Assembly (NCBI GenBank): GCA_017853555.1
Contig: JAFMJH010000005.1
Span: 1-64,000 of the forward strand
From: Steroidobacteraceae bacterium
Lineage (GTDB): Bacteria > Pseudomonadota > Gammaproteobacteria > Steroidobacterales > Steroidobacteraceae
Length of the DNA: 64,000 nucleotides
Direction: 5' to 3'
In this document: positions 23,387 through 31,950 of the stretch, piece by piece
Position numbering within the stretch: the first letter of the stretch is position 1
Layout of the letters: the number at the start of each line of letters is the position of its first letter
The notes under the pieces: generated by a model
Told to the model about the DNA's origin: nothing
What the model saw: the letters and a program-made list of their open reading frames with translations, nothing else
Databases searched by the model: none
Program-made: the position numbers and the translations under genes

Positions 23387-24516
23387 TGCTGCGCGAAGAA
23401 GTCGACAGCCCCGCACAACGCACGTTCGCGCGTACGGTCAGCGTGCTCGGCACGTTCAAACTCGACGGACCTTTGATCACGGGTCTCGCGCTGATCGCCA
23501 TCTTCGGCCAAGTGGTGCTCTACAGCGCAACCGGCGGCGACCCGCAAGCCATCGTGCGCGGCTCGCTGCGCCTCGCCATCGGCGTCGCGCTGATGCTGAT
23601 GTTGGCGCAGACCCGGCCCGGCATGCTGCGCCGCTGGACGCCCGTGCTGTACGCCGTGGGGCTCGTGCTGCTGATCGTGGTCGACGCCATCGGCTACATC
23701 GGCAAGGGCGCGCAGCGCTGGCTGGATCTCGGGTTCGTCCGCTTCCAACCCTCGGAAATCATGAAACTCGCCGTGCCGATGATGTGCGCGTGGTATTTGC
23801 GCGAGCGCTCGTTGCCGCCGGACTGGCGCACGCTCCTGGTCGTCGCGACCATCATCCTCGCGCCGACGGCGCTCACCATCGCGCAGCCTGATCTGGGCAC
23901 CGGACTTTTGATCCTGAGTTCCGGCGCGATCGTCGTGCTGCTCGCGGGCTTGCAGGTACGCGTGATCCTCGCGCTGCTCGCCGCGGGCGTCGGTGCGGCC
24001 GTAGTCGGCTGGAATTTCCTGCACGACTATCAGCGCCAGCGCGTGCTCACCTTCCTCGATCCGCAAACCGATCCGCTCGGCGCGGGCTACCACATCATCC
24101 AGTCCACCATCGCGATCGGCTCCGGCGGTTTGTTCGGCAAAGGCTATCTGCGCGGCTCGCAAGGGCAGCTGGAATTTCTCCCCGAACGTTCGACCGATTT
24201 CATCTTCGCGGTGGTCGGCGAGGAACTCGGGCTGTTCGGCGCTTTGCTGCTGATCCTGTTGTATCTGTTCGTCGTGCTGCGCGCGTTGTTTCTCGCCTCG
24301 CAGATGCGCGACACCTACGCGCGACTGCTCTCGGGCAGTCTCGCCGCGTTGTTCTTCGTGTACGTGTTCATCAACACCGGCATGGTGAGCGGCTTGTTGC
24401 CGGTGGTCGGCGTGCCCTTGCCGCTCGTGAGCTACGGCGGCACTTCGGCGGTGACCATGCTCGCAGGCTTCGGTATGCTCATGTCTCTCTACGCCAATCG
24501 GAAATTCGCCGGCTGA
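23383..24516 (+). CDS. rodA: Peptidoglycan glycosyltransferase RodA (MrdB)
   Basis: SEDS-family polymerase that extends glycan strands from lipid II during elongation. The 377-residue product has about ten membrane spans. Conserved SEDS segments are GYIGKGAQRWLDLGFVRFQPSEIMKLA, QPDLGTGLLI, HIIQSTIAIGSGGLFGKGY and FLPERSTDFIFAVVGEELG. It overlaps mrdA by four bases (ATGATG context), and its stop shares one base with the mltB ATG. Confidence 0.97.
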   Translation: MMLREEVDSPAQRTFARTVSVLGTFKLDGPLITGLALIAIFGQVVLYSATGGDPQAIVRGSLRLAIGVALMLMLAQTRPGMLRRWTPVLYAVGLVLLIVVDAIGYIGKGAQRWLDLGFVRFQPSEIMKLAVPMMCAWYLRERSLPPDWRTLLVVATIILAPTALTIAQPDLGTGLLILSSGAIVVLLAGLQVRVILALLAAGVGAAVVGWNFLHDYQRQRVLTFLDPQTDPLGAGYHIIQSTIAIGSGGLFGKGYLRGSQGQLEFLPERSTDFIFAVVGEELGLFGALLLILLYLFVVLRALFLASQMRDTYARLLSGSLAALFFVYVFINTGMVSGLLPVVGVPLPLVSYGGTSAVTMLAGFGMLMSLYANRKFAG

Positions 24517-25631
24517 TGCAACGCTTCCTGATCGCGCTCGTCGTTTTTGCTCTCGCCGGTTGCGCAACACGCAAAGCGGTCGAGCCCGTGCGCGTTGCGG
24601 CAAAACCGCCAGCGGCACAGCGCGTACCCGAGGCTTCGAAACCCGAACCGCGCACCGTACCCGAACCCACCGTCTTCGAGGCGACCGGCAGCGACGTGCA
24701 GCAATTCATCGCCGAAGTCGCGCAACGTCGCGGCATTCCCGCAAGCGACATCGAAAAACTGATCGCCCAAGGGCGTCACCAGCCGCGCATCATCGAGATC
24801 ATGACGCGCCCTGCGGAGGGCGTGCTGCGCTGGTACGAATACTCCGAAAAATTGGTCACGGCCGAGCGCATGGACGCCGGCGCGAGATTCTGGAACGAAA
24901 ACCGCGCAACCCTCGAGCAAGTGCAGCAACGCACGGGCGTCGACGCGGCCTACATCGTCGCCATCATCGGCATCGAAACCTCCTACGGTCGCAACAAAGG
25001 CTCGTGGCGGGTGCTCGATGCCTTGCTGACGCTCGGCTTCGACTATCCGCCGCGTGCCAAATTCTTCAAAAGCGAACTTGAACAATTCGTGCTGCTCACG
25101 CGCGAAGAAAAACTCGACCCGACCGCCGTGCTCGGCTCCTACGCCGGCGCCATGGGTGGCCCGCAGTTCATGCCTTCGAGTTACCGCAACTATGCGCTCG
25201 ACGGCGACGGCGACGGACGGCGCGACCTGTTCGACAACTGGAACGACGTGATCGCGAGCGTCGCGAACTATTTCGCCGTCCACGGTTGGCAGCGCGGCGC
25301 ACCCGTGCTCACCGAAGCGAGCGCGCCGGCGGACCTCGCCGCCACGCTCGATCGCCGCAATCTCGACCTCAAAGACACCGTCGGAACGCTGCGCATGCGC
25401 AACGTCGTCGTCGACGGCAAGTTCGACGATGCGACGCCGGTGATCCTGCTGCCCGCCGAGTTGCGCGACCGACCGAACGTGCGCGTGGGATTTCGCAACT
25501 TTTACGTGATCACGCGCTACAACCGCAGCATCCTCTACGCGATGGCCGTGCACGATCTGGCCACCGGCATCGACAAAAGAATGCAGTCCGCCGGCACGAG
25601 CGTCGCCGCCGCAGGTGGCAGCCAACCGTGA
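24516..25631 (+). CDS. mltB: Membrane-bound lytic murein transglycosylase B
   Basis: Lipoprotein of glycoside hydrolase family 103 that cleaves murein with anhydro-muramic ends. The 371-residue precursor has a lipoprotein signal with lipobox LAGC near residue 15. The catalytic glutamate is in VAIIGIETSYGRNKGSWRVLDAL, followed by GSYAGAMGGPQFMPSSYRNYALDGDGDGRRDLFDNW-type motifs. The start shares the last base of the rodA stop (TGATG). Placing a lytic enzyme directly behind RodA/PBP2 is common in this lineage. Confidence 0.96.
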   Translation: MQRFLIALVVFALAGCATRKAVEPVRVAAKPPAAQRVPEASKPEPRTVPEPTVFEATGSDVQQFIAEVAQRRGIPASDIEKLIAQGRHQPRIIEIMTRPAEGVLRWYEYSEKLVTAERMDAGARFWNENRATLEQVQQRTGVDAAYIVAIIGIETSYGRNKGSWRVLDALLTLGFDYPPRAKFFKSELEQFVLLTREEKLDPTAVLGSYAGAMGGPQFMPSSYRNYALDGDGDGRRDLFDNWNDVIASVANYFAVHGWQRGAPVLTEASAPADLAATLDRRNLDLKDTVGTLRMRNVVVDGKFDDATPVILLPAELRDRPNVRVGFRNFYVITRYNRSILYAMAVHDLATGIDKRMQSAGTSVAAAGGSQP

Positions 25632-26503
25632 GCGGCGCGGCGCGTGCGGCCGTACTCGCAGCCCTGTTGTTGAACGCGGGCTGCAGCGTGCTGCCGCGCG
25701 CCTCGATCCCGCTACCATGGCCCGAGCCGCCGCGAACGCCGGCGCCTGCGACCAAACCACCGCCGCCACCCGCGGATCTCGCCTCGATTCCCGACGCGAC
25801 GCCCAAACCCGAGCCGCGCAGCCGCTATGGCAACCCCGAAACCTACGAGGTGTTCGGCAAGCGCTATCGCGTGCTGCGCGAATCGACGGGCTACGTCGAA
25901 CGCGGCACGGCCTCGTGGTACGGCCCGGGCTTTCACTCCGAGCGCACCTCGAGCGGCGAGCCCTACGACATGTATGCCATGACGGCTGCGCACAAGACCC
26001 TGCCCATCCCGGCGTATGCGCGCGTCACCAACCTCAACAACGGGCGCTCGGTCGTGGTTCGCATCAACGATCGCGGGCCGTTCGTCGGCGAGCGCATCAT
26101 CGACCTCTCCTACACCGCCGCATGGAAGCTCGACATGCTGCGCACCGGCACTGCGCCGGTGGAACTGCGCGTGCTCGAGGCGAACACGCCGCTCGCACTG
26201 CCGCCGCAAACCACCGCAGCCGTCCCTGTCCCCGCACCCGCACCCGCACCCGCAGAGCCGGTGCGCGTGGATTCGCGCTATCTGCAAGCCGGCTCCTTCG
26301 GCAATCGTGCCAACGCCGAAACGCTGCTTGCGAACCTGCAACGCAACGGCATCGGCAATGCCGTGCTGCGTGAAGTTCGCATCGGCGAGCGTATCGTGCA
26401 TCGCGTGCTGGTCGGCCCCGTCGACGGCGCGATCGAAGCCGAAGATCTCGTCGAACGCTTGCGACTCGCCGGCATACCGGACGCACGACCCGCAAACGAT
26501 TGA
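25628..26503 (+). CDS. rlpA: Septal ring lytic transglycosylase RlpA family lipoprotein
   Basis: RlpA cleaves denuded glycan strands in some species. The 291-residue product starts at a GTG overlapping the mltB stop (GTGA), with a lipoprotein signal (LLLNAGC near residue 19) and a proline-rich region. The double-psi barrel domain is at about residues 92-180 (GTASWYGPGFHSERTSSGEPYD, RINDRGPF, IDLSYTAAWKL). A Pro-Ala linker of hexanucleotide repeats and a C-terminal SPOR domain (about 215-285) that binds denuded peptidoglycan follow. Confidence 0.93.
   Translation: MSGAARAAVLAALLLNAGCSVLPRASIPLPWPEPPRTPAPATKPPPPPADLASIPDATPKPEPRSRYGNPETYEVFGKRYRVLRESTGYVERGTASWYGPGFHSERTSSGEPYDMYAMTAAHKTLPIPAYARVTNLNNGRSVVVRINDRGPFVGERIIDLSYTAAWKLDMLRTGTAPVELRVLEANTPLALPPQTTAAVPVPAPAPAPAEPVRVDSRYLQAGSFGNRANAETLLANLQRNGIGNAVLREVRIGERIVHRVLVGPVDGAIEAEDLVERLRLAGIPDARPAND
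26231..26254 (+). repeat. Tandem hexanucleotide repeat (CCCGCA)x4 in rlpA
   Basis: Four perfect copies of CCCGCA encode Pro-Ala repeats in the linker between the RlpA barrel and SPOR domain. Unit gain or loss stays in frame, so it would change linker length only. Confidence 0.85.
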
Positions 26504-26526
26504 TGCCCGAGTGCATCGCCGCTCGC

Positions 26527-26532
26527 TACAAT
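26527..26532 (+). promoter_or_regulatory. Putative -10 box for dacA
   Basis: TACAAT (five of six to consensus) sits in the 63-base rlpA-dacA gap. An in-frame ATG at 26531 falls inside this hexamer, which favours the downstream TTG at 26567 as the dacA start. No clear -35 box is visible. Confidence 0.4.
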
Positions 26533-26566
26533 GCGCGCCATTCGAGTTCGTCGTCGGAGTGCTCCA

Positions 26567-27880
26567 TTGATTCGTCCCGTCAAACTGCTGTCCCTGCTGT
26601 GTTTGCTGCCGTTGTTCGCCGTCGTGACCGCCTCGACACCGGCCGCAGCGCGCGACACCCACGCCGTCAAAAAATCCGCCAAACCGGCCAAAGCGGGCAA
26701 AACATCCAAGGTCGCCAAGCCCGCCAAAGCACGCGCGACCGTCGCCCCGACCCGTAAAATCAAGGCCATTGCCGAACCGGAGCCTGCTGCGCAAGGCCAG
26801 TCCGCGACCCCCGGCGTCGCCGATCCGCCGGCCGTCCCGGTGCGCGCGTACATCCTGATCGATGCGACCACGGGCCGCATGCTCACCGGCGCCGCACCCG
26901 ACGATCGCGTCGAACCGGCGAGCATCACCAAGTTGATGACCGCCTACGTCGTCTTCAACGCGATCTCCGAAGGTCGCCTCGCACTCACCGACAACGTCAC
27001 GATCAGCGAACGCGCCTGGAAGGCCGAAGGTTCGCGCACCTTCCTGCAAGTAGGAATTCAGGTGCCCGTCGAAACGTTGCTCAAAGGGATGATCGTCCAG
27101 TCGGGCAACGACGCCGCGACGGCGCTCGCGGAGAAAGTCGGCGGCTCGGTCGAAGGCTTCGCCGGGATGATGAACGAGACCGCCCGTCGCATCGGCATGA
27201 CCAACTCGAACTTCACCAACCCCACCGGCTTGCCGAGCGCCGAGCTGCACACGACGCCGCGCGACATCGCGACGCTCGCGCGACGACTCATCGGCGAGTA
27301 CCCGCAGTTCTACAAGTGGTACTCGATGCGCGAATTCATCTGGGACAACATCCGGCAACCGAATCGCAACGGCCTGCTCGCGCGCGACTCGACCGTTGAC
27401 GGCATCAAGACGGGCTTCACCGACACGGCCGGCTATTGCCTCGCGAGCTCTGCCGAGCGCAACGGCACCCGACTCGTCGCGGCGGTGTTCGGTGCGCGCT
27501 CGCCGCGCAAACGCGAAGACGCGAGTCTCGCCTTGCTCGAATACGGCTTCGCGAACTATGAAATCGCGCAGCTGCGCAAGCGCGGTGACGCCTTGCTGTC
27601 GCCGCGTCTTTACAAAGGCGAGGCGGACGTCGCCACGCTCACGCCGGAGCGCGACGTGAAAGTGCTCGTCAAACGCGGTGACGCGAAAAATCTGCGCGTG
27701 GTCACGAACCTGCGACAAAAGATCGTCGCGCCGCTCGCCGCGGGCACGCGCGTCGGCGACGTGCAAGTATTCGCCGGTGACAAACTGATCACCACCGTAC
27801 CGCTGGTGACCTCGACGACGCTGATGGCCGGTGGCATTCTGCGTCGCATCAGCGACACCGTCGCGCTGTGGTTCTCCTGA
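26567..27880 (+). CDS. dacA: D-alanyl-D-alanine carboxypeptidase (DacA/PBP5 type)
   Basis: Trims the terminal D-Ala from peptidoglycan stem peptides. I chose TTG at 26567, with GGAG seven bases upstream; the in-frame ATG at 26531 lacks a Shine-Dalgarno and sits in a putative -10 box. The 437-residue precursor has a signal peptide (about 1-28), a basic Ala/Lys/Pro linker (35-66), then the peptidase domain with S119-I-T-K, S179-G-N and K281-T-G, and a C-terminal PBP5-like domain (about 355-437). The linker, with lysine at every third residue from 36 to 54, is not usual in the family. dat follows after 14 bases. Confidence 0.93.
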   Translation: MIRPVKLLSLLCLLPLFAVVTASTPAAARDTHAVKKSAKPAKAGKTSKVAKPAKARATVAPTRKIKAIAEPEPAAQGQSATPGVADPPAVPVRAYILIDATTGRMLTGAAPDDRVEPASITKLMTAYVVFNAISEGRLALTDNVTISERAWKAEGSRTFLQVGIQVPVETLLKGMIVQSGNDAATALAEKVGGSVEGFAGMMNETARRIGMTNSNFTNPTGLPSAELHTTPRDIATLARRLIGEYPQFYKWYSMREFIWDNIRQPNRNGLLARDSTVDGIKTGFTDTAGYCLASSAERNGTRLVAAVFGARSPRKREDASLALLEYGFANYEIAQLRKRGDALLSPRLYKGEADVATLTPERDVKVLVKRGDAKNLRVVTNLRQKIVAPLAAGTRVGDVQVFAGDKLITTVPLVTSTTLMAGGILRRISDTVALWFS

Positions 27881-27894
27881 CGGAGCTATAGGAC

Positions 27895-28767
27895 ATGGCA
27901 GAGCCCCTACCGATCTGTTACCTGAACGGCGCGTGGCTGCCGCTGCGCGAGGCGCGCATCTCGCCGCTCGATCGCGGCTTTCTGTTCGCCGACGGGGTGT
28001 ACGAAGTGATTCCGGTGTACGACGGCCGTCCGTTCCGATTCGCCGCGCACTTCGATCGTTTGACGCGCAGTCTCGACGGCATCCGCATGCGCGATCCGCA
28101 TGAGCGCGCCGACTGGCACGCGATCGTCGCGGAACTTCTGCAACGCAACGACGCAACCAACGCGGCGCTCTACCTGCAAGTGACCCGCGGCGCCGAGTAC
28201 GGACGCAACCACGCGCCCTTCCCGGACGTGCCGCCGACGATCTTCGCGTTCTGCAGCCCGCTCCCCGACCCTTCGGCCGCCACGCTCGAGCGCGGCATCG
28301 CCGCGGTCACCGCGATCGATACGCGCTGGAGCCGCTGCGACATCAAATCGGTCGCCTTGCTCGCCAACGTCTTGCTGCGTGACGACGCCACGCCCTCGGG
28401 CGCACAAGAAACCATCCTGCTGCGCGACGGGTTGATGATGGAAGGCAGTTCGTCGACGGTGCATGCGGTCATCGACGGCGTGCTCGTCACGCCGCCGAAC
28501 TCGGAACGGATTCTGCCGGGCACGACGCGCAGCGTCGTCGAAGAACTCGCGGATCGAGTCGACCTGCCGCGCGTGACGCGCCCGGTCACCGAAGCGGAAC
28601 TGCGCAACGCCGCCGAAGTGTGGGTCGCCTCTTCCGGCCGTCCCATTCTGCCGGTGACGCAACTCGATGGACGCGCGGTCGGCGACGGCAAGCCCGGTCC
28701 CGCATGGCGCAAGATCTGGCAGGCGTTTCTCGTCTACCGCAACGAGTGCGCCAAGTTGCCGTGGTAG
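27895..28767 (+). CDS. D-amino acid aminotransferase (class IV PLP enzyme)
   Basis: Class IV aminotransferase, most likely D-alanine transaminase, interconverting D-Ala and 2-oxoglutarate with pyruvate and D-Glu. The 290-residue product has the family start (YLNGAWLPLREARISPLDRGFLFADGVYEVIPVYDG) and the PLP lysine in CDIKSVALLANVL (near residue 150). MEGSSSTVHAV and ILPGTTRSVVEELA follow. Its place behind dacA suggests recycling or supply of D-amino acids for the wall. Branched-chain or aminodeoxychorismate activity is less likely. Confidence 0.88.
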   Translation: MAEPLPICYLNGAWLPLREARISPLDRGFLFADGVYEVIPVYDGRPFRFAAHFDRLTRSLDGIRMRDPHERADWHAIVAELLQRNDATNAALYLQVTRGAEYGRNHAPFPDVPPTIFAFCSPLPDPSAATLERGIAAVTAIDTRWSRCDIKSVALLANVLLRDDATPSGAQETILLRDGLMMEGSSSTVHAVIDGVLVTPPNSERILPGTTRSVVEELADRVDLPRVTRPVTEAELRNAAEVWVASSGRPILPVTQLDGRAVGDGKPGPAWRKIWQAFLVYRNECAKLPW

Positions 28768-29024
28768 ACGAAAGTCCGCTGGTCTTTCCGACCGACTACC
28801 CGATCAAGGTGGTCGGGCGCAGCGAAGCGTCACTGCGCTCGCGCATCGATGCGGTGTTCCATGCGCACGTCGCGGATCTCACCGCCGAACGCATCAGCGA
28901 GCGCGCAAGCGGGCAGGGAAACTTCACGTCGATCACCTACAACATCGTGGCGCGCAGCCGCGAACAAGTGACCGCCCTGGTGCACGAATTGACGCGCACG
29001 CCGGGCGTCTTGATGGTGATCTAG
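28761..29024 (+). CDS. ybeD: DUF493 family protein YbeD
   Basis: Small ACT-like protein of unknown function (UPF0250), usually between dacA and lipB. The 87-residue product (VVDESPLVFPTDYPIKVVGR...) matches the length and the family core FPTDYPIKV...NFTSITYNIVARSREQVTALVHELTRTPGVLMVI. The GTG start at 28761 overlaps the dat stop by seven bases. Unlike Escherichia coli, the next gene is not lipB on the same strand; it converges with folE, overlapping by four bases. Confidence 0.9.
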   Translation: MVDESPLVFPTDYPIKVVGRSEASLRSRIDAVFHAHVADLTAERISERASGQGNFTSITYNIVARSREQVTALVHELTRTPGVLMVI

Positions 29025-29581
29025 CGGCCGATCAGCGACAGGAATTCGCGGCGCGTGTCCGGATTGCTCTTGATCGATCCGCGCAGCGCCGAGGTCACCG
29101 TCGCCGTGCCGGTGTGACGCACGCCGCGCGACTCCATGCACATGTGACGACATTCGATGACGACCGCGACACCGAGCGGTTGCAGATGGGTGTCGAGCGC
29201 ATCGGCGATCTGGTTGGTCAGACGCTCCTGCACCTGCAAACGTCGACCAAAGATTTCGACCAGTCGCGAAATCTTGGACAAACCGAGGATGCGCTTGTCG
29301 GGCACGTAGCCGACGTAGGCCTTGCCGAAGAACGGCGCGAGATGATGCTCGCAGAGCGAATACACCGGGATGTCGCGCACGATCACCATCTCGTCGACGC
29401 TTTGCGCGCCGTCTTCGAAGGATTTGAGGATGTCTTCGGGCTTCTCGCGATAGCCGCGCGTGTACTCTTCCCAGGCTTTCAAAAAGCGGGCGGGCGTCTC
29501 CTGCAAGCCTTCGCGATCCGGATCTTCGCCGATGTACGCGAGCAGACGACGCACGGTTTCCAAGTCTTCATTTCTGGGCAT
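29021..29581 (-). CDS. folE: GTP cyclohydrolase I
   Basis: Converts GTP to dihydroneopterin triphosphate, the first step of folate and pterin synthesis. The 186-residue product has the zinc and catalytic motifs SLCEHHLAPFFGKAYVGYVP and VIECRHMCMESRGVRHTGT, and ends with the characteristic RREFLSLIG. The ATG at 29581 lies 14 bases inside the end of lipB and gives normal length. It is last in the run amgK-murU-lipA-lipB-folE. The pterin link with phhB (58.8 kb) and folA (41.2 kb) is worth noting. Confidence 0.96.
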   Translation of the reverse strand: MPRNEDLETVRRLLAYIGEDPDREGLQETPARFLKAWEEYTRGYREKPEDILKSFEDGAQSVDEMVIVRDIPVYSLCEHHLAPFFGKAYVGYVPDKRILGLSKISRLVEIFGRRLQVQERLTNQIADALDTHLQPLGVAVVIECRHMCMESRGVRHTGTATVTSALRGSIKSNPDTRREFLSLIGR

Positions 29582-30200
29582 GGGTGTTCCTCGACAGCAT
29601 ATCCAGCAGGTCAGGCACGACCTCGGCGGCCACGCGCGATACGTCGTCCGGTGCGCCGAGCGCTGCCAACTGCGTGATCGCGAGCCCCTCATGACCGCAG
29701 GGGTTGATACGCTGAAACGGTTCCAGATCCATCTGTACGTTCAGCGATAACCCATGATAACTCGCGCCACGCCGGACACGTATGCCCACGCTCGCGAGTT
29801 TCCGATCTTCGACATACACACCGGGCGCTTTCGGCCGCGTGACGGCCGTAATTCCGTAGCGTGCGGCGTAGCGCACGATCGTTTGCTCGAGCGCCGTCAC
29901 GAGGTCGCGCACGCCGAGTCCCGCGCGTTTCAAATCCAGCAGCGGATAGATCACCAGTTGCCCGGGCCCGTGGTAGGTCACCTGCCCGCCGCGATCGACG
30001 CGCTCGACCGGGATGTCGCCCGCTGCGAGCACGTGCGCGGGATCCGCGTTCATGCCGAGCGTGAACACGGGCTCGTGCTCGAGCAACCAGATTTCGTCAC
30101 GGGTCGCCGCATCGCGTCGGTCGGTGAATTCCTGCATCGCGCGCAAGGTCGGCAGATAAGGCACCCGGCCGAGCGTTTGCACCAACGGCGACGCGTTCAC
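29568..30200 (-). CDS. lipB: Octanoyl-(acyl carrier protein):protein N-octanoyltransferase
   Basis: Transfers octanoate from acyl carrier protein to lipoyl domains. The 210-residue product has GGQVTYHGPGQLVIYPLLDLKR, the catalytic lysine loop RKLASVGIRVRRGASYHGLSLNV, and the cysteine of NPCGHEG. The GTG at 30200 is ten bases after the lipA stop; a longer in-frame extension upstream has no similarity. One target for LipA/LipB, the lipoyl-lysine of GcvH, is encoded at 55.6 kb. Confidence 0.95.
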   Translation of the reverse strand: MNASPLVQTLGRVPYLPTLRAMQEFTDRRDAATRDEIWLLEHEPVFTLGMNADPAHVLAAGDIPVERVDRGGQVTYHGPGQLVIYPLLDLKRAGLGVRDLVTALEQTIVRYAARYGITAVTRPKAPGVYVEDRKLASVGIRVRRGASYHGLSLNVQMDLEPFQRINPCGHEGLAITQLAALGAPDDVSRVAAEVVPDLLDMLSRNTHAQK

Positions 30201-30210
30201 GGCGGCGCGT

Positions 30211-31227
30211 TCACGGCGACGAGCGGGTCGTCCCGAGCGCCGCGAGCTGCGCGTTGTCGACCCCCGCGTTGTTGCCGGCGAGCGCGAGTTCGGCGCGATA
30301 GCTCGAGCGCACGAGCGGACCCGACACGCATTCGCGGAAACCGCGCGCAAGGGCGAGTTCGCGATAGCGATCGAACTCCGTCGGCGCGACGAAGCGCTCG
30401 ACCTGCAGATGATTCGCCGTCGGCTGCAAATATTGACCGAGCGTCAACAGGTCGACGTCGATGGCGCGCAAATCGTCCATCGTCGCGATGATTTCGTCGT
30501 CGGTTTCGCCGAGGCCGAGCATCAGGCTCGTCTTCGTGAGCACGTCCGGACGGTGCCGCTTGGCGTGCGCGAGCACTTCGAGCGTCTGCTCGTACGACGC
30601 ACGCGGATCACGCACCGGATGCGTGAGACGCCGTACGGTCTCGACGTTTTGCGCGAACACGTCCAGACCCGAATCGACCACGGTCTCGACGTCGCGTCGC
30701 ACGCCGCAGAAATCGGGCGTCAACGCTTCGACCGCGGTCTGCGGCGTCAAAGATTTGATGGCGCGCACGGTGGCCGCGAAATGCGCGGCGCCTCCGTCGG
30801 GCAGATCGTCACGATCGACCGACGTCAGCACCACGTAGCGCAACTTCATCAGCTGCACGGTGCGCGCCGTATTCTGCGGCTCTTCGGCATCGAGCCAGCC
30901 GCGCGGATTGCCGGTGTCGACCGAGCAGAAACGGCAGGCTCGCGTGCACACCTCGCCCATCAACATGATGGTGGCGGTGCCCGCGTTCCAGCATTCGCCG
31001 ATGTTCGGGCACTTGGCTTCCTCGCAGACGGTGGCCAGACGATGCTCACGCACCGTGCGACGCACCATGTCGAAGCCCTCGCCGACGGCCAGCGGCGCCT
31101 TCAGCCAGCGCGGCTTGCCGCCCGGCACGCGCACGGGCGCGGCGCCCGAGGCCTTGATGCCGTCGCGGATCGCCGCAAAACCCTGGGGCGTGACGTATTT
31201 GGAGCCGGATCGGCGTTGATCGGTCAT
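30211..31227 (-). CDS. lipA: Lipoyl synthase
   Basis: Radical SAM enzyme that inserts two sulfurs into octanoyl-lysyl domains. The 338-residue product has the auxiliary cluster cysteines C68, C73, C79 ([12 protein letters not shown]), the radical SAM cysteines C94, C98, C101 (CTRACRFC), and the C-terminal RSSY serine that ligates the auxiliary cluster. No Shine-Dalgarno precedes the ATG; instead TAGAAT ends six bases upstream. The gene order lipA-lipB is reversed relative to the common lipB-lipA. Confidence 0.97.
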   Translation of the reverse strand: MTDQRRSGSKYVTPQGFAAIRDGIKASGAAPVRVPGGKPRWLKAPLAVGEGFDMVRRTVREHRLATVCEEAKCPNIGECWNAGTATIMLMGEVCTRACRFCSVDTGNPRGWLDAEEPQNTARTVQLMKLRYVVLTSVDRDDLPDGGAAHFAATVRAIKSLTPQTAVEALTPDFCGVRRDVETVVDSGLDVFAQNVETVRRLTHPVRDPRASYEQTLEVLAHAKRHRPDVLTKTSLMLGLGETDDEIIATMDDLRAIDVDLLTLGQYLQPTANHLQVERFVAPTEFDRYRELALARGFRECVSGPLVRSSYRAELALAGNNAGVDNAQLAALGTTRSSP

Positions 31228-31233
31228 GGCGCA

Positions 31234-31239
31234 ATTCTA
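31234..31239 (-). promoter_or_regulatory. Putative -10 box for lipA (leaderless type)
   Basis: On the minus strand TAGAAT ends exactly six bases before the lipA ATG, inside the 27-base murU-lipA gap, with no Shine-Dalgarno between. Identical spacing is seen at lgt and tsaC. It predicts a transcript starting at or next to the ATG. Confidence 0.5.
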
Positions 31240-31254
31240 CGCCCCTGCGACGGC

Positions 31255-31950
31255 TCAGCCCACGGCCGCCGAGCCCAATCGGTCGTCGAGCTCCCGCAGC
31301 CGCGCCGGCGTGCCGACGTCGGACCACGCCCCTTGGTACAACTCGCCGCGCAAGCGCCGAGCCTCGGCGGCGCGCAACAGCAACGGCAGCAGCGGGAAGC
31401 GACCGTCGCTGCAACCTTCGAAGAACTCGGGTCGATACACGCCGATGCCCGAGTAGGTGTGGCGCGGCATCACCTCGGGCGTCGCGACGACGTCCACGTG
31501 GTCGAGTCGACGCTCGAGGGCGAAATCGCCGCGCGGATGCTGCGGCGGATTCGGCACCAGCACGAGTGCGGCCAAGGCTGCAGCATCGAGCTGCGGCGCC
31601 CGCGCGTAGTCGTAATCGGTCCACACGTCGCCGTTGACCACGAGAAACGGTGCGTCGCCGAGCAGCGTGAGCGCGCGGAAGATGCCGCCCCCCGTCTCGA
31701 GCGCCACGGGGCCCTCGTCGCTGTAGTGCAGACGCAGACCGAAGGCCGACCCGTCACCGAGCGCCGCCGGAATCTTTGCGCCCTGCCAGGAGAGATTGAT
31801 CACGACGTCGCGAAAGCCCGCGCGCGCGAGCGCCGTCAGATGCCACGCGAGCAGCGACCGTCCGCCGACGTCGAGCAGCGGCTTCGGCAGATCGTCGGTG
31901 AGCGGTCGCATGCGTTCGCCGCGGCCTGCGGCGAGGATCATCGCTTTCAA
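31255..31950 (-). CDS. murU: N-acetylmuramate alpha-1-phosphate uridylyltransferase MurU
   Basis: Makes UDP-MurNAc from MurNAc-1-phosphate in the peptidoglycan recycling route that bypasses MurA and underlies intrinsic fosfomycin resistance in pseudomonads. The 231-residue product, started at TTG 31950, reads MKAMILAAGRGERMRPLTDDLPKP, matching the family N terminus and nucleotidyltransferase loop. ETGGGI and VVNGDVWTD follow. GAAGG lies a few bases before the TTG, while the ATG three codons later has no spaced Shine-Dalgarno. It directly follows amgK, its pathway partner. Confidence 0.92.
   Translation of the reverse strand: MKAMILAAGRGERMRPLTDDLPKPLLDVGGRSLLAWHLTALARAGFRDVVINLSWQGAKIPAALGDGSAFGLRLHYSDEGPVALETGGGIFRALTLLGDAPFLVVNGDVWTDYDYARAPQLDAAALAALVLVPNPPQHPRGDFALERRLDHVDVVATPEVMPRHTYSGIGVYRPEFFEGCSDGRFPLLPLLLRAAEARRLRGELYQGAWSDVGTPARLRELDDRLGSAAVG

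Noticed and set aside
26531-26533. ATG as dacA start
   Set aside because: It lies within a putative TACAAT -10 box and lacks a Shine-Dalgarno, while TTG 26567 has GGAG at good spacing and precedes a clean signal peptide.
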